NCBI RefSeq assembly: GCF_018336975.1
Contig: NZ_CP025572.1
Coordinates: forward strand, 4,434,062-4,498,061
DNA length: 64,000 nt
Direction: 5' to 3'
DNA from: Marinomonas sp. CT5
GTDB taxonomy: Bacteria > Pseudomonadota > Gammaproteobacteria > Pseudomonadales > Marinomonadaceae
Under the pieces are notes generated by a model, which saw only the letters and a list, made by a program, of their open reading frames with translations, was not told where the DNA came from and did no database searches. Below are positions 51,419-62,132 of this stretch, in pieces; position 1 is the stretch's first letter, and every line of letters begins with the position of its first letter. Both the position numbers and the translations under genes were made by a program.

Positions 51419-52355
51419 TAATTTCTCCTCCATGAAGAGCCACCAGCTCGCCATTTTCTTCTAAAAGCAACGCACCTTTTTGATCAATACCTCGAGCAAC
51501 CCCCTGACGTTGCTGAGATACTGTACTGACAGTGACAGTCTGATTAAATAAGACATCATATGCTTGCCATTGGTGCTGAAAGTGCTTCATGCCATTACCG
51601 TCTTCAAACAATTGGCATATCTCAACAAGTTCCTTAGTCAATTCAGCTAAAATAACATTACGGCTTGGCCGAGATTGCAGACGAGAAACAAGGTCAGTCC
51701 ACGGCTGATCAACGTGAGCCATAAAGGCATCGTCCATTTCGATATTCAGCCCAACGCCAATAATCACATGACAAACATCTTGATCTGCCACCATTTCTAA
51801 TAAGATGCCACAAATCTTCTGTCCATCAACCTGAACATCATTAGGCCATTTCAACCCTGGGTTAGGTATGCCAGCCTTTTTTAAAACCCGGGCAACGGCC
51901 ACACCAACCGCTAAACTCAGACCTTCAACAACATGTGGTCCATTATCAAAACGCCATGCAAAAGAAAGCGTAATATTTTTCGCCACCCCGGACTCCCATT
52001 GTCGACCGCGGCGCCCCTTACCTTGAGTCTGACGCTCAACCGAGATCAAAGCAGGCAAAGACCCACCTTGAGAAATATACTGCTTAGCATCGCCGTTAGT
52101 TGACTCTGTTTCAAAAGCGAGCTTGACCGTCACCTCGCTTGGCAAACCATTTTCACGCAACTTTTCTTCTGACAACAGCTCAATGGGGCTAGGCAAACGA
52201 TAACCTCGACCTTTTACTGAGTGAACAGTGATACCTATGGACTCTAACTTTTTCAGCTTTTTCCAAACCGCCGCTCGGGTAACCCCCAATGCAGCGCCCA
52301 ACTCTTCACCTGAATGAAATTCGTTATCACTAAGCAGAGCCAAGACAGCTTGCAT
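51402..52355 (-). CDS. birA: Biotin--protein ligase / biotin operon repressor
   Basis: 317 residues from ATG 52355, seven bases after GGAGA. An N-terminal helix-turn-helix (EELGAALGVTRAAVWKKLKKL) is followed by the ligase core with GKGRRGRQW (biotinyl-AMP loop) and LKWPNDVQVDGQKICGILLE, and a C-terminal SH3-like domain. It is a bifunctional BirA: it biotinylates BCCP and represses biotin genes. Confidence 0.95.
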   Translation of the reverse strand: MQAVLALLSDNEFHSGEELGAALGVTRAAVWKKLKKLESIGITVHSVKGRGYRLPSPIELLSEEKLRENGLPSEVTVKLAFETESTNGDAKQYISQGGSLPALISVERQTQGKGRRGRQWESGVAKNITLSFAWRFDNGPHVVEGLSLAVGVAVARVLKKAGIPNPGLKWPNDVQVDGQKICGILLEMVADQDVCHVIIGVGLNIEMDDAFMAHVDQPWTDLVSRLQSRPSRNVILAELTKELVEICQLFEDGNGMKHFQHQWQAYDVLFNQTVTVSTVSQQRQGVARGIDQKGALLLEENGELVALHGGEISVRRV

Positions 52356-52376
52356 CAACACTCTCCAATATCAATT

Positions 52377-53264
52377 TTACTTCGCTTGAAACGGAACAAA
52401 AGAGCTCCCCTTCGCAGCCTGAAGCCAGTTTAATTCGGGATACTCACAGGTGTCATCAACCGCGTGGATAGCATAGGCATGTCGAGACACTCCAGATCGA
52501 TTCGCGTAGCTAAGATGTGGAAATTCACCGTTCAAAACGACTAAAGAACCTTTAGGTACTGGTATTGCCACTAATTCACTTTGATCCCACTCATGCTCTT
52601 TCAATGTAACCATTTTGGTTTCTATTGACTCTGGGCTATTGCGTTCAAAACGTTTTAACAAACCATGCTGATGCCCTTTAGGTATCCCCCAAAGACAGCC
52701 ATTTTCAAGTGTGGCATCCTCTACCGCAAACCATAGCCCAATAACACTCATTGGCGTGGTATAGAGAAAAGTACTGTCCTGATGACAATTCACTTCACCA
52801 CCAATGCCCGGTTGTTTAAAAATGTACATGGATTGCGCTGCGCGAGGTTCAATCATCCCCAACTTAGAAAGCAACTCTCCCCAAACCGCAGACAATGAAA
52901 ACGCTTTAAAAACTGGATCTTGAAAATGAAGGCCGTGCCCAACTTTATTGATCGATAATTCAAGTGGCTGCTTAAGCGCTCCAGCATCATCAAACGCTTC
53001 CTCTTCAAAAAAGAACGACACGTTATTCGCCGATTCCATAAAGTACTGGTCTGTGTGTCTAGATTGCTCATTGGTTGTGAAAATCGAGCGTACGGTATCC
53101 GGCTCAAAAGACGCCATCAGTTCTGACATACGACTTTTCAGTGCATCACATACTCTCTCAGAAACAACGGACTCCAAAACCAAATAACCATCAGTATGAT
53201 ACTGATCTATTTGCGATTGAGTGATTTCAATCGATGCCAGCGCATCACCTATACCCTCAGCCAT
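52377..53264 (-). CDS. Phytanoyl-CoA dioxygenase (PhyH) family protein
   Basis: 295 residues. An Fe(II)/2-oxoglutarate oxygenase facial triad is visible: His161 and Asp163 in CHQDS and His250 in FPHLSY, with a following Arg for 2-oxoglutarate. The substrate cannot be told; relatives include small-molecule hydroxylases. It lies 21 bases upstream of birA in the same direction. Confidence 0.85.
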   Translation of the reverse strand: MAEGIGDALASIEITQSQIDQYHTDGYLVLESVVSERVCDALKSRMSELMASFEPDTVRSIFTTNEQSRHTDQYFMESANNVSFFFEEEAFDDAGALKQPLELSINKVGHGLHFQDPVFKAFSLSAVWGELLSKLGMIEPRAAQSMYIFKQPGIGGEVNCHQDSTFLYTTPMSVIGLWFAVEDATLENGCLWGIPKGHQHGLLKRFERNSPESIETKMVTLKEHEWDQSELVAIPVPKGSLVVLNGEFPHLSYANRSGVSRHAYAIHAVDDTCEYPELNWLQAAKGSSFVPFQAK

Positions 53265-53280
53265 TCGCTGTCCTCTTTAC

Positions 53281-54474
53281 TTATTTGCTATTCGCATTTG
53301 CCTTGATAAAAAAAGTGACTTCTTTCATTAGCGCATTAAAATCTGGGTTCCACGAAATTCTAGCCGCATGGGGACTATTTTCCGTTAATAAATCAGAACC
53401 TTCACCAAACCAGTTATTCTCATCCGTTCGGCATTTTTTGTATAAAGCTTCATCGGAGAGATACCAGCCACAAATACGATACTCCCCCGTTTCACCATAA
53501 TAGGTATTATCAGGACTACCATGAATCGCCATATGTGAAAGCCCAAAAATTCGTTCCTCTGGCCAATCGGTATTGTAAACCTTAATGCGATCACTATTCG
53601 CATTCATTTGGTCTTTACTATAAAGCACCATTTGACTCTTAGGTCCAATCATCCCCTTTTTAAAAACAGTTTCAGACACAGAAGCATCTACGGTTTGGTC
53701 ATCTTCCGATAAGGCGATAAACACTGGGACATCTTTTGGGTTATCAAGAACAAGATTGCGCACTTCTTTTGCCAATTTATACACTTCAGCAATAGCAGGA
53801 AGAGGTATAGAAGCGTACTTAGCAAAATCATCACTTGGGTAATTATCTAACCAGTCTTTAACCAGTGACAACCATGGAGAAAGCCAATCAATACTGCTAT
53901 TTATCTTGAATAATGGTGAGAACAATATAGCACCTGCCACTTTATCTGAATGCTGCCACGCATATTCCGTCGCTAACGCGCCACCAGTAGAGAACCCACC
54001 CACATACATGACATCGACTTCTTTACTAAACTGATCAGCGGCATTTTGAAATGTCGCTCGCCAATCATCGCGGGCAACAGTAAGAAGATCCTCAGATTTT
54101 GTACCATGACCAGGCAACAATACGACACGAACTTGATAACATGCCGCCTGCAAGGCAAGCGCTGGATCTCTCATCGAAAAAGGAGAATCAGATAAACCGT
54201 GCGACAACAATACCCCAATACGCTCCTTGCCCACACAGTTTTTAGCATCAGGCAAGAGCTCAAAAGGCTGAACAGCGGCCAGCTCTCTTGGCTTATCATC
54301 GCTATTCACCCACGTTTTACGTTCATTCACATATTGTTCTGCACGCAAAATATAATGAGCAAAAGACTCTTCTGGCTCATAAATGAACTGCGTCTGCTTT
54401 TCTGCTGCCTGCCCTATCATAGAAACAGATGACACCAAAACACAAAAGCACCACCAGACTATTTTCTGCCGCAC
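53281..54474 (-). CDS. Exported alpha/beta hydrolase (lipase/esterase-like)
   Basis: 397 residues from GTG 54474, behind TAGGAGAG. This start gives a clean signal peptide (RQKIVWWCFCVLVSSVSMIGQAAE), whereas the frame open to 54549 would bury it. The oxyanion HG is in LLSHGLSDSPFSM and the nucleophile serine in GGFSTGG (about 162). A C-terminal His near GLSHMAIHG fits the triad. It is probably periplasmic or a carboxylesterase; the substrate is unknown. It lies 16 bases before the PhyH gene. Confidence 0.8.
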   Translation of the reverse strand: MRQKIVWWCFCVLVSSVSMIGQAAEKQTQFIYEPEESFAHYILRAEQYVNERKTWVNSDDKPRELAAVQPFELLPDAKNCVGKERIGVLLSHGLSDSPFSMRDPALALQAACYQVRVVLLPGHGTKSEDLLTVARDDWRATFQNAADQFSKEVDVMYVGGFSTGGALATEYAWQHSDKVAGAILFSPLFKINSSIDWLSPWLSLVKDWLDNYPSDDFAKYASIPLPAIAEVYKLAKEVRNLVLDNPKDVPVFIALSEDDQTVDASVSETVFKKGMIGPKSQMVLYSKDQMNANSDRIKVYNTDWPEERIFGLSHMAIHGSPDNTYYGETGEYRICGWYLSDEALYKKCRTDENNWFGEGSDLLTENSPHAARISWNPDFNALMKEVTFFIKANANSK

Positions 54475-54570
54475 GATATTCTCTCCTACTGTCCTGCTCA
54501 TCAATTTCACTGACGCGATAAGATTACTGATTATGCTAATATCAAACACTCCATTTCTGACCCATTAACT

Positions 54571-55005
54571 ATGAATACATCCTACTCCACTCCTGAACAA
54601 GTCCCTTCACTCTGGTTTCCATTAGTGAAGAAATTTTATCAAGCGCATTACCCAAGTGGAAAACCCAACAAAGCAGATCCTATTTGGGTCATAAGACATC
54701 AGGGAAAAATCCTTTGCGCTTTAAGACTTAAACAATTTTACGAATGCCAATTACTTACCGGTATGGTAACAGAGCCTAACCATCGCCACCTTGGTCTTGG
54801 TAGCCACCTGATCAATAACATTCATCTCGCATTAATCAGTAAGCCAACATACTGTTTCGCCTTTGCGCATCTTGTGCCTTTTTATACGAGAAATCATTTT
54901 ATGACCATCCCCACAGAAATGTTACCAGAAGAGTTACAAAGTCGCTTCCTTGCTTATACAGCACAAGGTCGAAAACTGACGCCAATGCGCTATATTCGCT
55001 GCTAA
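54571..55005 (+). CDS. GNAT-family acetyltransferase
   Basis: 144 residues. The acetyl-CoA loop RHLGLGSHLINNI (about 72-84) fits the Q/RxxGxG motif, after a beta strand ending in TGMVTEP. Small single-domain enzyme; substrate unknown. Divergent from the hydrolase gene. Confidence 0.82.
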   Translation: MNTSYSTPEQVPSLWFPLVKKFYQAHYPSGKPNKADPIWVIRHQGKILCALRLKQFYECQLLTGMVTEPNHRHLGLGSHLINNIHLALISKPTYCFAFAHLVPFYTRNHFMTIPTEMLPEELQSRFLAYTAQGRKLTPMRYIRC

Positions 55006-55140
55006 AAAGCTCTTAAAATACACTTAAATAATCTTAAATTTCTAAAACACCTGAGCCCTTGTTGACGCTTTTCAATATCCTCCAGTACCTTTACCACAAC
55101 ATACTCATTCCTGAGCAGAATAAATAAGACTGAGGACATC

Positions 55141-56487
55141 ATGTCAATCACCCTACCATCAAACTCTAAAATGCTTAGTACCGATTTTACTTTCGGCGTT
55201 GCCACCGCAGCTTTTCAAGTCGAAGGAGCATCAAAAGCTGACAATCGCCTTCCTAGTATTTGGGACACATTTTGTGCCACTCCAGGCAAAGTAAAAAACG
55301 CAGATAATGGCGTGCAGGCATGTGACCATTATCATTTATGGGAACAAGACATCCAGTTAATTAAAAACTTAGGTGTAGATGCTTATCGATTGTCTATCGC
55401 TTGGCCTCGAGTCATGACAGAAGATGGCGAAGCAAACCAAGCCGGATTGGATTTTTATCGCAATTTACTCAAAAAGCTTAAAGCCGAAGGCCTAACAGTA
55501 TTTGTTACCCTCTACCATTGGGATCTACCACAATATCTCGAAGACAAAGGCGGCTGGCTAAATCGAGAAACAGCATACCAATTCAAACACTACGCTGACT
55601 TAGTCACCAAAGAGTTTGCTGAATACGTGGATAGCTGGGCCACCTTCAACGAACCTTTTTGCGCAGCAATATTAGGTTATGAACTAGGCATACATGCACC
55701 TGGGCTAAACAAACCAGAATACGGCAGACAAGCTGCGCATCATATTTTACTGGCTCATGGTTTGGCACTGCCAATTATTCGCAAAAATGCGCCAAAATCT
55801 CAGGTCGGTATCGTGCTGAATATGAACCGCTCTTACGCGGCCAGTGAAAAAGCCGAAGACCAATTTGCTTGCTTGATGAGAGAAACTCTAGACAATCAGT
55901 TTTTCATCGAGCCACTGATGAAAGGGCAATATCCACAGTTACTCAACACTGTCGCACCTCAATATTTGCCCACCATTTTACCTGGTGATATGGAGATCAT
56001 TTCTCAGCCGATTGATTTCTTGGGCATGAATTTCTACACCTGCAACCACAATGCCTACGATGCCAGTAACCTGTTCCAGGATGTTAAGAACAGCAACTCA
56101 AAAGTTGAATATACTGATATCGGTTGGGAAATCGCCCCACATGCCTTCACTGAGCTGTTAGTAAATCTTCACAAACAATATAGCTTACCGCCTATTTACA
56201 TTACCGAGAATGGCGCCGCTTGTGCAGACCAGATCATTGATGGAGAGATCAATGACGATCAGCGTGTACGTTATTTAAATGGTCACATAAACGCCGTGCA
56301 TCAAGCCATTGAGCATGGTGTGGATATACGCGGCTATTTTGCCTGGAGTCTGATGGATAACTTTGAATGGGCTGAAGGTTACAGCAAGCGCTTTGGTCTA
56401 ACGTACGTCGACTATCACACTCAGGAAAGAACCATTAAACGAAGCGGTTATGCTTATCGAGATTTTCTCAATAACCGCACAGGTTAA
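55141..56487 (+). CDS. Beta-glucosidase, glycoside hydrolase family 1
   Basis: 448 residues. Acid/base Glu171 is in TFNEPF and the nucleophile Glu356 in YITENGAA, with the N-terminal FTFGVATAAFQVEGA signature and SLMDNFEWAEGYSKRFGL near the end. No signal peptide, so cytoplasmic hydrolysis of beta-glucosides or cellobiose. There is no adjacent transporter, so the uptake route is unclear. A bidirectional terminator follows. Confidence 0.95.
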   Translation: MSITLPSNSKMLSTDFTFGVATAAFQVEGASKADNRLPSIWDTFCATPGKVKNADNGVQACDHYHLWEQDIQLIKNLGVDAYRLSIAWPRVMTEDGEANQAGLDFYRNLLKKLKAEGLTVFVTLYHWDLPQYLEDKGGWLNRETAYQFKHYADLVTKEFAEYVDSWATFNEPFCAAILGYELGIHAPGLNKPEYGRQAAHHILLAHGLALPIIRKNAPKSQVGIVLNMNRSYAASEKAEDQFACLMRETLDNQFFIEPLMKGQYPQLLNTVAPQYLPTILPGDMEIISQPIDFLGMNFYTCNHNAYDASNLFQDVKNSNSKVEYTDIGWEIAPHAFTELLVNLHKQYSLPPIYITENGAACADQIIDGEINDDQRVRYLNGHINAVHQAIEHGVDIRGYFAWSLMDNFEWAEGYSKRFGLTYVDYHTQERTIKRSGYAYRDFLNNRTG

Positions 56488-56502
56488 CCTTGGTTGTTAA
56501 TC

Positions 56503-56537
56503 AAAAACGCCCGATGCAGTTTGCATCGGGCGTTTTT
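56503..56537 (+). terminator. Bidirectional terminator between convergent genes
   Basis: AAAAACGCCCGATGCA and its complement ending in GTTTTT form a strong stem serving the beta-glucosidase gene and the converging OpgD/G gene. Confidence 0.92.
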
Positions 56538-56563
56538 ATTTGCCGAACACTAAAGTAAATGGA

Positions 56564-58279
56564 TTACTTCAAGTGACCCGCATTATGAAGCTCTCTATCC
56601 TCTTCTGCAGGTGGAGTCCACTGGTACTGCCAAGTTTCAGTTAATGGCTGTCCATTGGCCTCTAAGTAAACACGCAAGTTAATCGGCTTAGGCTCACCTT
56701 TTGGTGGAACTAAGTCAAACATTGCACGGTATCCATCAATTGAATGCAGTGGTCGAGCAGATTCAATCTCTACTTTGCCATCCGATGACGTAATCACCGC
56801 TTTCACTTTTGTATCATTACCTAGCATTGCTAAAGATCCGCCAGCGAAGTCCACAACAAAACGCTTACTGTAATATTGGCGTTTCTTGCCAATCACACCG
56901 CCGATACCAGTAAAGGTATCCACTACACGAGCACGATTAGATTTCACTGGAGGTTGGCTTCCCCAATACATATTGTAGCTGTATAGAAGTTCTTGGCCTG
57001 CTTCAACTGGCGCCGCCGGATTCCAGAAAGCCACGATGTTATCAAAGGTTTCATCCAACGTTGGAATTTCTACCAATTGCACTGAGCCTTTTCCCCAGTT
57101 ACCAATTGGCTCAATCCACAAGCTTGGACGCTTCTCGTAAAACACCCCATCATCTTGATAATGGTCGAAGTTACGATCACGCTGCAACAAACCAAATCCT
57201 TTAGGGTTTTCATCATTGTATGCATTGAACTGCAAATTACGTGGGTTAGATAATGGTCGCCAGATCCATTCGCCGTTACCGGTTTGCATCGCTAGACCAT
57301 CTGAGTCATGGATCTCCGCGCGCCAGTCGTAGTTCGTTCGACGATCATTTTCACCAACCATAAACATACTGGTCATTGGTGCCACACCTAAACGCTCCAC
57401 AGACTTACGCGGATAGATAGCGGAATCTACACGCATTTTTAATGGTTCACCGGGAGTCATATCAAAACGATAAGCCCCCGTAACACTAGGAGAGTCCATT
57501 AATGCATAGACAGTCACCATATCTGAGCCAGGTTTTGGTTTCTCTAACCAGAAATCCGTGAACATAGGAAACTCTTCAGGATGAGGCATTGCCGTGTCAA
57601 TCGCCAGACCTCGAGCAGAAAGACCATATTGCATTTCGCTACCAACGGCGCGGAAGTAACTTGCCCCTAGGAAAGCCACCACATCACGCTGCCAATCCGT
57701 CGCAAATTGCATACGGAAACCCGCAAAACCAAGATCTTTAGGAAGCTTATTGCCATCGACACCGGATTTACCATAACTAAACTCTGAGGGCATATATGGA
57801 ATTGGCGTTGACTTGCCATTTTCAAGCTCGTTGATATGAATCGGGGTATCAAAACCTAATCCCAAGTGAAACAGCCCAGTACGGAAATCAGACTTCTGAT
57901 CGTGCCATAAAGCCGCATCTTTATTAAATTGAATCTCTTGGTAATCATCCCAGTCTAAGCCTTTTAGGCTATCCGGCATTTCACCTTGATGACTTTCATA
58001 AGGTTGAGTTGCTCGTTGACGCGCATAACCTTTTAACCAGGCGTAACTAAACTCTTCACCTTTTGGTGGTTGAGCCGATGGCTGAAAAGACGTTTGTGCC
58101 GTCTGAGTAGCGCAAGCGGTTAAGCTAAACAACACTCCGACAGTTAATAACGAACGACTCATAACTTTATGAGCAGATGACAACAACGCTATTTTTTGGC
58201 GTTTATTTCGATCCTTCGGACCTGCAATACTCGAATCTTTTATAGACTCTAAAACATAATGGCAAGGCATATTATCCAA
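56564..58279 (-). CDS. Glucan biosynthesis protein of the OpgD/OpgG (MdoG) family
   Basis: 571 residues, the usual MdoG-family periplasmic protein for osmoregulated glucans. Signature parts include FSYAWLKGYARQRATQPY near the start, FLGASYFRAVG and the C-terminal beta-sandwich. The start is uncertain. The TTG at 58279 gives a basic N-terminal stretch before a hydrophobic segment ending in LTAC, a likely lipobox. The ATG at 58162 would give a short lipoprotein signal but has no good ribosome-binding site. An OpgH partner is not in the window. Confidence 0.88.
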   Translation of the reverse strand: MDNMPCHYVLESIKDSSIAGPKDRNKRQKIALLSSAHKVMSRSLLTVGVLFSLTACATQTAQTSFQPSAQPPKGEEFSYAWLKGYARQRATQPYESHQGEMPDSLKGLDWDDYQEIQFNKDAALWHDQKSDFRTGLFHLGLGFDTPIHINELENGKSTPIPYMPSEFSYGKSGVDGNKLPKDLGFAGFRMQFATDWQRDVVAFLGASYFRAVGSEMQYGLSARGLAIDTAMPHPEEFPMFTDFWLEKPKPGSDMVTVYALMDSPSVTGAYRFDMTPGEPLKMRVDSAIYPRKSVERLGVAPMTSMFMVGENDRRTNYDWRAEIHDSDGLAMQTGNGEWIWRPLSNPRNLQFNAYNDENPKGFGLLQRDRNFDHYQDDGVFYEKRPSLWIEPIGNWGKGSVQLVEIPTLDETFDNIVAFWNPAAPVEAGQELLYSYNMYWGSQPPVKSNRARVVDTFTGIGGVIGKKRQYYSKRFVVDFAGGSLAMLGNDTKVKAVITSSDGKVEIESARPLHSIDGYRAMFDLVPPKGEPKPINLRVYLEANGQPLTETWQYQWTPPAEEDRELHNAGHLK

Positions 58280-58528
58280 TACTCTCAGCTAAAGTTGAGC
58301 CCTATATTAACGAAACGTATTCCAGCCGAGTGTTCAGATAGAGTAAATATTTAATACATTCGCAAGATACATTTAAAGCAAAACTTACACTCTTCCGAAT
58401 CTAATTAGTTACATAACAACACAGAGTGACAACAGTCAGAAAATAGACATTACTTTAAGATTATAGGTAAGAAGAAGCGCCCGACCGTAACATTTGAGTA
58501 GTAGGCCGAAACTGAACAATTAGGACAA

Positions 58529-60712
58529 ATGATGATGACGCATGTAGGGGTAATAATGTTAGGGTACGCTTTAGCCCTATGCTTTTTGCTTATCCTCCTA
58601 AAAGTTTTATTGCGCTATCGATTACAAAACCAACGGTTGGTTAAACAGCTTGAAGCATCAAAGTATCATATACAACAGATCTCTTTTTCCCTTGATGCCA
58701 TTAAAGATCCAATTTGGATAAAGAACTCCGATCAAATCTATTTATATTGTAATCCAGCTTTTGCACATACCCTTAATTTATCTCAAGCCGAAATCTTTGG
58801 ACAAACAGATGAACAAATTCTGTCTCACCAACCAGTTCAGACTCAAGAACTTATTTCCCAGCTAACAGGCTCTTCACGTGAAACCTATATTACACCATCT
58901 AATGGTGAAGCCAAACATTACAAAGTGAGCGTTATTACAACACACAATAAAGATAGCGCTCCTTTTACGTTCGCTGGTTATGCACAAGAAATCACTCAGT
59001 TTAAAGATAAAGAAAAACAGTTATTAGACAATGAGTTCCGAGTAAACGAAGCACTCAAGCTTACCAAGGTGGGCATATGGGAATGGAACGTCGAACAAGA
59101 TACTTGGTCCGCTACCCCTTCTTATTTCACAATGCTCGGGTATCCTCCCGTTGACGGAGTGGGAGACAGAGCATCTGAATTAGAAAAAATACACCCCGAA
59201 GACCGACAGCATGTTATGGATACTATAAACAGTATCTTAACCAGTAAAAAGGGCCCAAATTACTACAAATACCAAGCGCGAATAAAGCATATTGACGGTA
59301 ATTATCGATGGATAGGCGTACGCTGCATCGTCACAGAGTTTAATCAAAAAGACCAACCCGCACGCATGCTTGGTGTACGAATTGATATCGATGAAATCCA
59401 AAAAGCCCATGACCAAGTTGAGTGGCTAGCGCATCATGACCCACTAACCAAACTCCCTAACAGAACGGCACTGAATATAGAGTTTCATCGAATAACTAAA
59501 CCAAACACACAAGTAGCTTTAATATTTATCGACTTAGACCACTTCAAAAATGTCAATGATACTCTTGGTCATTGCACAGGAGACAAATTATTACAGGCTG
59601 TCGCCGACAGAATGCGAGCTTTGGTAGATGGTATTGGCTACATTGCACGACAAGGCGGTGACGAATTTATTATTCTGCTTCCCATAGAAAATGAGGAGTA
59701 TTTAATCGAACAAACTCGAACCATCAAAGATGTCTTATCCGCTCGTTACACCATTGATCAGCATCAATTTTTTATCACACCGTCCATAGGCGTGAGTTTG
59801 TACCCACGCGATGGCGAAAACTTCGAGATATTATATCAACAAGCAGATGCGGCTATGTATCACGCCAAGCATACAGGTCGAAATTGCTACGCTTTTTTCA
59901 CAGAAGAAATGCAATCTATATCAACACGAGCACTGGTGTTAGGCAATGCTCTCCATGATGCTTTAGAGCGAAAAGAATTTTCCTTACATTACCAGCCACA
60001 AATTTCTCTTGATACAGGAAAAGTAATAGGCGCGGAAGCCCTTATTCGATGGCATAGCAAAGAATTGGGCAATATTAGCCCAGCAGAATTTATTCCACTT
60101 GCTGAAGAAAATGGGCAAATTTTGGCTATAGGCGAATGGGTATTACGAGAAGCGGTAAAGCAATTGAAGCAGTGGCTAGAAGAAGGTATATCCCCAGTCA
60201 GAATCGCAATAAATCTATCTTACGCTCAATTTCAAGCAAGTGACCTCCCGACCATTGTCGCAGAAATACTCAATGAATACGCCGTGCCAGCACACTATCT
60301 AGAACTCGAACTTACTGAACGCATTGCCACTAAAGACCCAGAACATACAATAACCATTTTAGAGTCCTTTCAAAAACTAGGTATATTCACCTCCATTGAT
60401 GACTTTGGCACAGGCTATTCTTCTTTGAGTTATTTGCAAAGGTTCCCCATTTACAAACTCAAAATTGACCAGTCCTTTGTACGCAACATGACAACCAATA
60501 CTAATGATCAAGTTATCGTCAGCGCTATCATCCTACTCGCACAGCAACTCGGCATGACCACTATCGCAGAAGGTGTTGAAACGAAAGATCAACTAGACAT
60601 GCTAAAAGAAATTGGTTGTGATGATGTCCAAGGCTATTACATCAGTCGGCCTATTCCAGTAGACGAATTTGAAATACGCTTTTTAAATAAAAACAAGAGT
60701 TCTCATAGGTGA
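58529..60712 (+). CDS. PAS-PAS-GGDEF-EAL cyclic-di-GMP enzyme
   Basis: 727 residues. One N-terminal membrane segment (about 5-28) is followed by two PAS domains (about 45-160 and 170-295; the second has a PAC-like RIKHIDGNYRWIGVRC). GGDEF lies at 376-380 with LIFIDLDHFK upstream, then an EAL domain (EAL 503-505, DDFGTGYSSL later). Both catalytic signatures look intact, so it could make and degrade c-di-GMP. No RxxD inhibitory site is seen five residues before GGDEF. Start at 58529 behind AGGAC. Confidence 0.95.
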   Translation: MMMTHVGVIMLGYALALCFLLILLKVLLRYRLQNQRLVKQLEASKYHIQQISFSLDAIKDPIWIKNSDQIYLYCNPAFAHTLNLSQAEIFGQTDEQILSHQPVQTQELISQLTGSSRETYITPSNGEAKHYKVSVITTHNKDSAPFTFAGYAQEITQFKDKEKQLLDNEFRVNEALKLTKVGIWEWNVEQDTWSATPSYFTMLGYPPVDGVGDRASELEKIHPEDRQHVMDTINSILTSKKGPNYYKYQARIKHIDGNYRWIGVRCIVTEFNQKDQPARMLGVRIDIDEIQKAHDQVEWLAHHDPLTKLPNRTALNIEFHRITKPNTQVALIFIDLDHFKNVNDTLGHCTGDKLLQAVADRMRALVDGIGYIARQGGDEFIILLPIENEEYLIEQTRTIKDVLSARYTIDQHQFFITPSIGVSLYPRDGENFEILYQQADAAMYHAKHTGRNCYAFFTEEMQSISTRALVLGNALHDALERKEFSLHYQPQISLDTGKVIGAEALIRWHSKELGNISPAEFIPLAEENGQILAIGEWVLREAVKQLKQWLEEGISPVRIAINLSYAQFQASDLPTIVAEILNEYAVPAHYLELELTERIATKDPEHTITILESFQKLGIFTSIDDFGTGYSSLSYLQRFPIYKLKIDQSFVRNMTTNTNDQVIVSAIILLAQQLGMTTIAEGVETKDQLDMLKEIGCDDVQGYYISRPIPVDEFEIRFLNKNKSSHR

Positions 60713-60774
60713 TCCAACAGTAAAAACTCACTTTCTGTTAACAAAGCACTTACCTTTCTGGCACTGACATCTAC

Positions 60775-62055
60775 TTGTCTATAAAATCCCTGCATCCAAA
60801 TCATCCAAGGATTCAACCTATGAAAAATGCCGTCTTAGGGCTTCAAATGCTGTTTGTGGCATTTGGCGCTTTAGTACTCGTCCCGCTACTAACAGGATTA
60901 GATCCAAATGTTGCGCTTTTTGGCGCAGGTATCGGAACACTCTTATTTCAATTAACGACTCGCAGAACAGTACCTATCTTCCTCGCTTCCTCTTTTGCTT
61001 TCATTGCGCCAATTATGTATGGCGTTCAGGCATGGGGAATTCCAGCTACCATGGGAGGTTTAATTGCCGCAGGATTCGTCTATGTCATTCTAGGCGGGTT
61101 GATTCGCCTCAAAGGCGCTGGCTTCATTCATACGCTATTACCCCCCGTTGTAATCGGTCCAATTATCATGGTTATCGGCCTAGGTCTTGCACCGACTGCG
61201 GTTAATATGGCGCTAGGAAAGGCCGGGAATGTACAAGCTATTAATGCCGATATTGCTATATGGATTGCACTTGCGTCTTTGCTTACAACCATCGTCATTA
61301 GCGTATTTGCTAAAGGCCTTTTCAAATTATTGCCTGTTTTTGGTGGCATTGTTGTTGGGTATGTCATCAGTTTATTTTTCGGTATCGTCAACTTTGACCC
61401 TGTATACAACGCGGCTTGGTTTGCCATACCAAACTTTACCGCGCCAGAATTCAACATTAATGCAATATTATTCATGCTACCGGTTGCCATTGCACCAGCC
61501 GTCGAACACGTTGGAGATATCCTTTCTATATCTAACGTTACAGGAAAAGACTACCTGAAAAAACCAGGTTTACATCGCACTATCACAGGTGACGGCGTAG
61601 CAACTATGGCGGCCGCAATGGTTGGCGCACCACCAAATACGACCTACAGCGAAGTAACAGGTGCCGTCATGCTTACCAAAGCATTTAATCCTGTCATCAT
61701 GACATGGGCCGCTGTTGCAGCCATTGTCCTAGCGTGGGTTGGCAAATTAGGGGCGGCTCTTCAGACCATTCCGCTGCCTGTTATGGGTGGCATAATGATC
61801 CTCTTATTTGGTTCGATTGCTGCGGTAGGACTTAACACCTTGATCAAGAATCAAGTTGACCTTCATAAGTCGCGCAACCTAATCATTGTAGGTGTAACTC
61901 TAGTGTTTGGTATCGGTGGCATGGCCTTTGGCATTGGCGAATTTAGTCTTCAAGGCATTAGCCTATGCGGTATCGTAGCAATCACTTTGAATTTAATTCT
62001 ACCGAAAGATATCGGTGATAATCACATCGTCGATAATGCACAAATAGAAGATTAA
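60775..62055 (+). CDS. uraA: Uracil/xanthine permease, UraA type (NCS2 family)
   Basis: 426 residues, about 14 hydrophobic segments. The NCS2 substrate-site segments AVEHVGD and GAPPNTTYSE match UraA, pointing to uracil uptake by proton symport; xanthine is less likely. The TTG at 60775 has no ribosome-binding site. ATG 60820 follows AAGG and would give 411 residues, which may be the true start. A terminator follows. Confidence 0.85.
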   Translation: MSIKSLHPNHPRIQPMKNAVLGLQMLFVAFGALVLVPLLTGLDPNVALFGAGIGTLLFQLTTRRTVPIFLASSFAFIAPIMYGVQAWGIPATMGGLIAAGFVYVILGGLIRLKGAGFIHTLLPPVVIGPIIMVIGLGLAPTAVNMALGKAGNVQAINADIAIWIALASLLTTIVISVFAKGLFKLLPVFGGIVVGYVISLFFGIVNFDPVYNAAWFAIPNFTAPEFNINAILFMLPVAIAPAVEHVGDILSISNVTGKDYLKKPGLHRTITGDGVATMAAAMVGAPPNTTYSEVTGAVMLTKAFNPVIMTWAAVAAIVLAWVGKLGAALQTIPLPVMGGIMILLFGSIAAVGLNTLIKNQVDLHKSRNLIIVGVTLVFGIGGMAFGIGEFSLQGISLCGIVAITLNLILPKDIGDNHIVDNAQIED

Positions 62056-62072
62056 TACCTACTTATAGAGTT

Positions 62073-62103
62073 AAAAAAAGCGGCCTAACTAGGCCGCTTT
62101 TTT
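62073..62103 (+). terminator. uraA terminator (bidirectional)
   Basis: AAAAAAGCGGCCTA and TAGGCCGCTTTTTT stem, between the permease and the converging CPBP gene. Confidence 0.92.
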
Positions 62104-62132
62104 CATACTTAAAGCTCTCATGCAAAAATAAA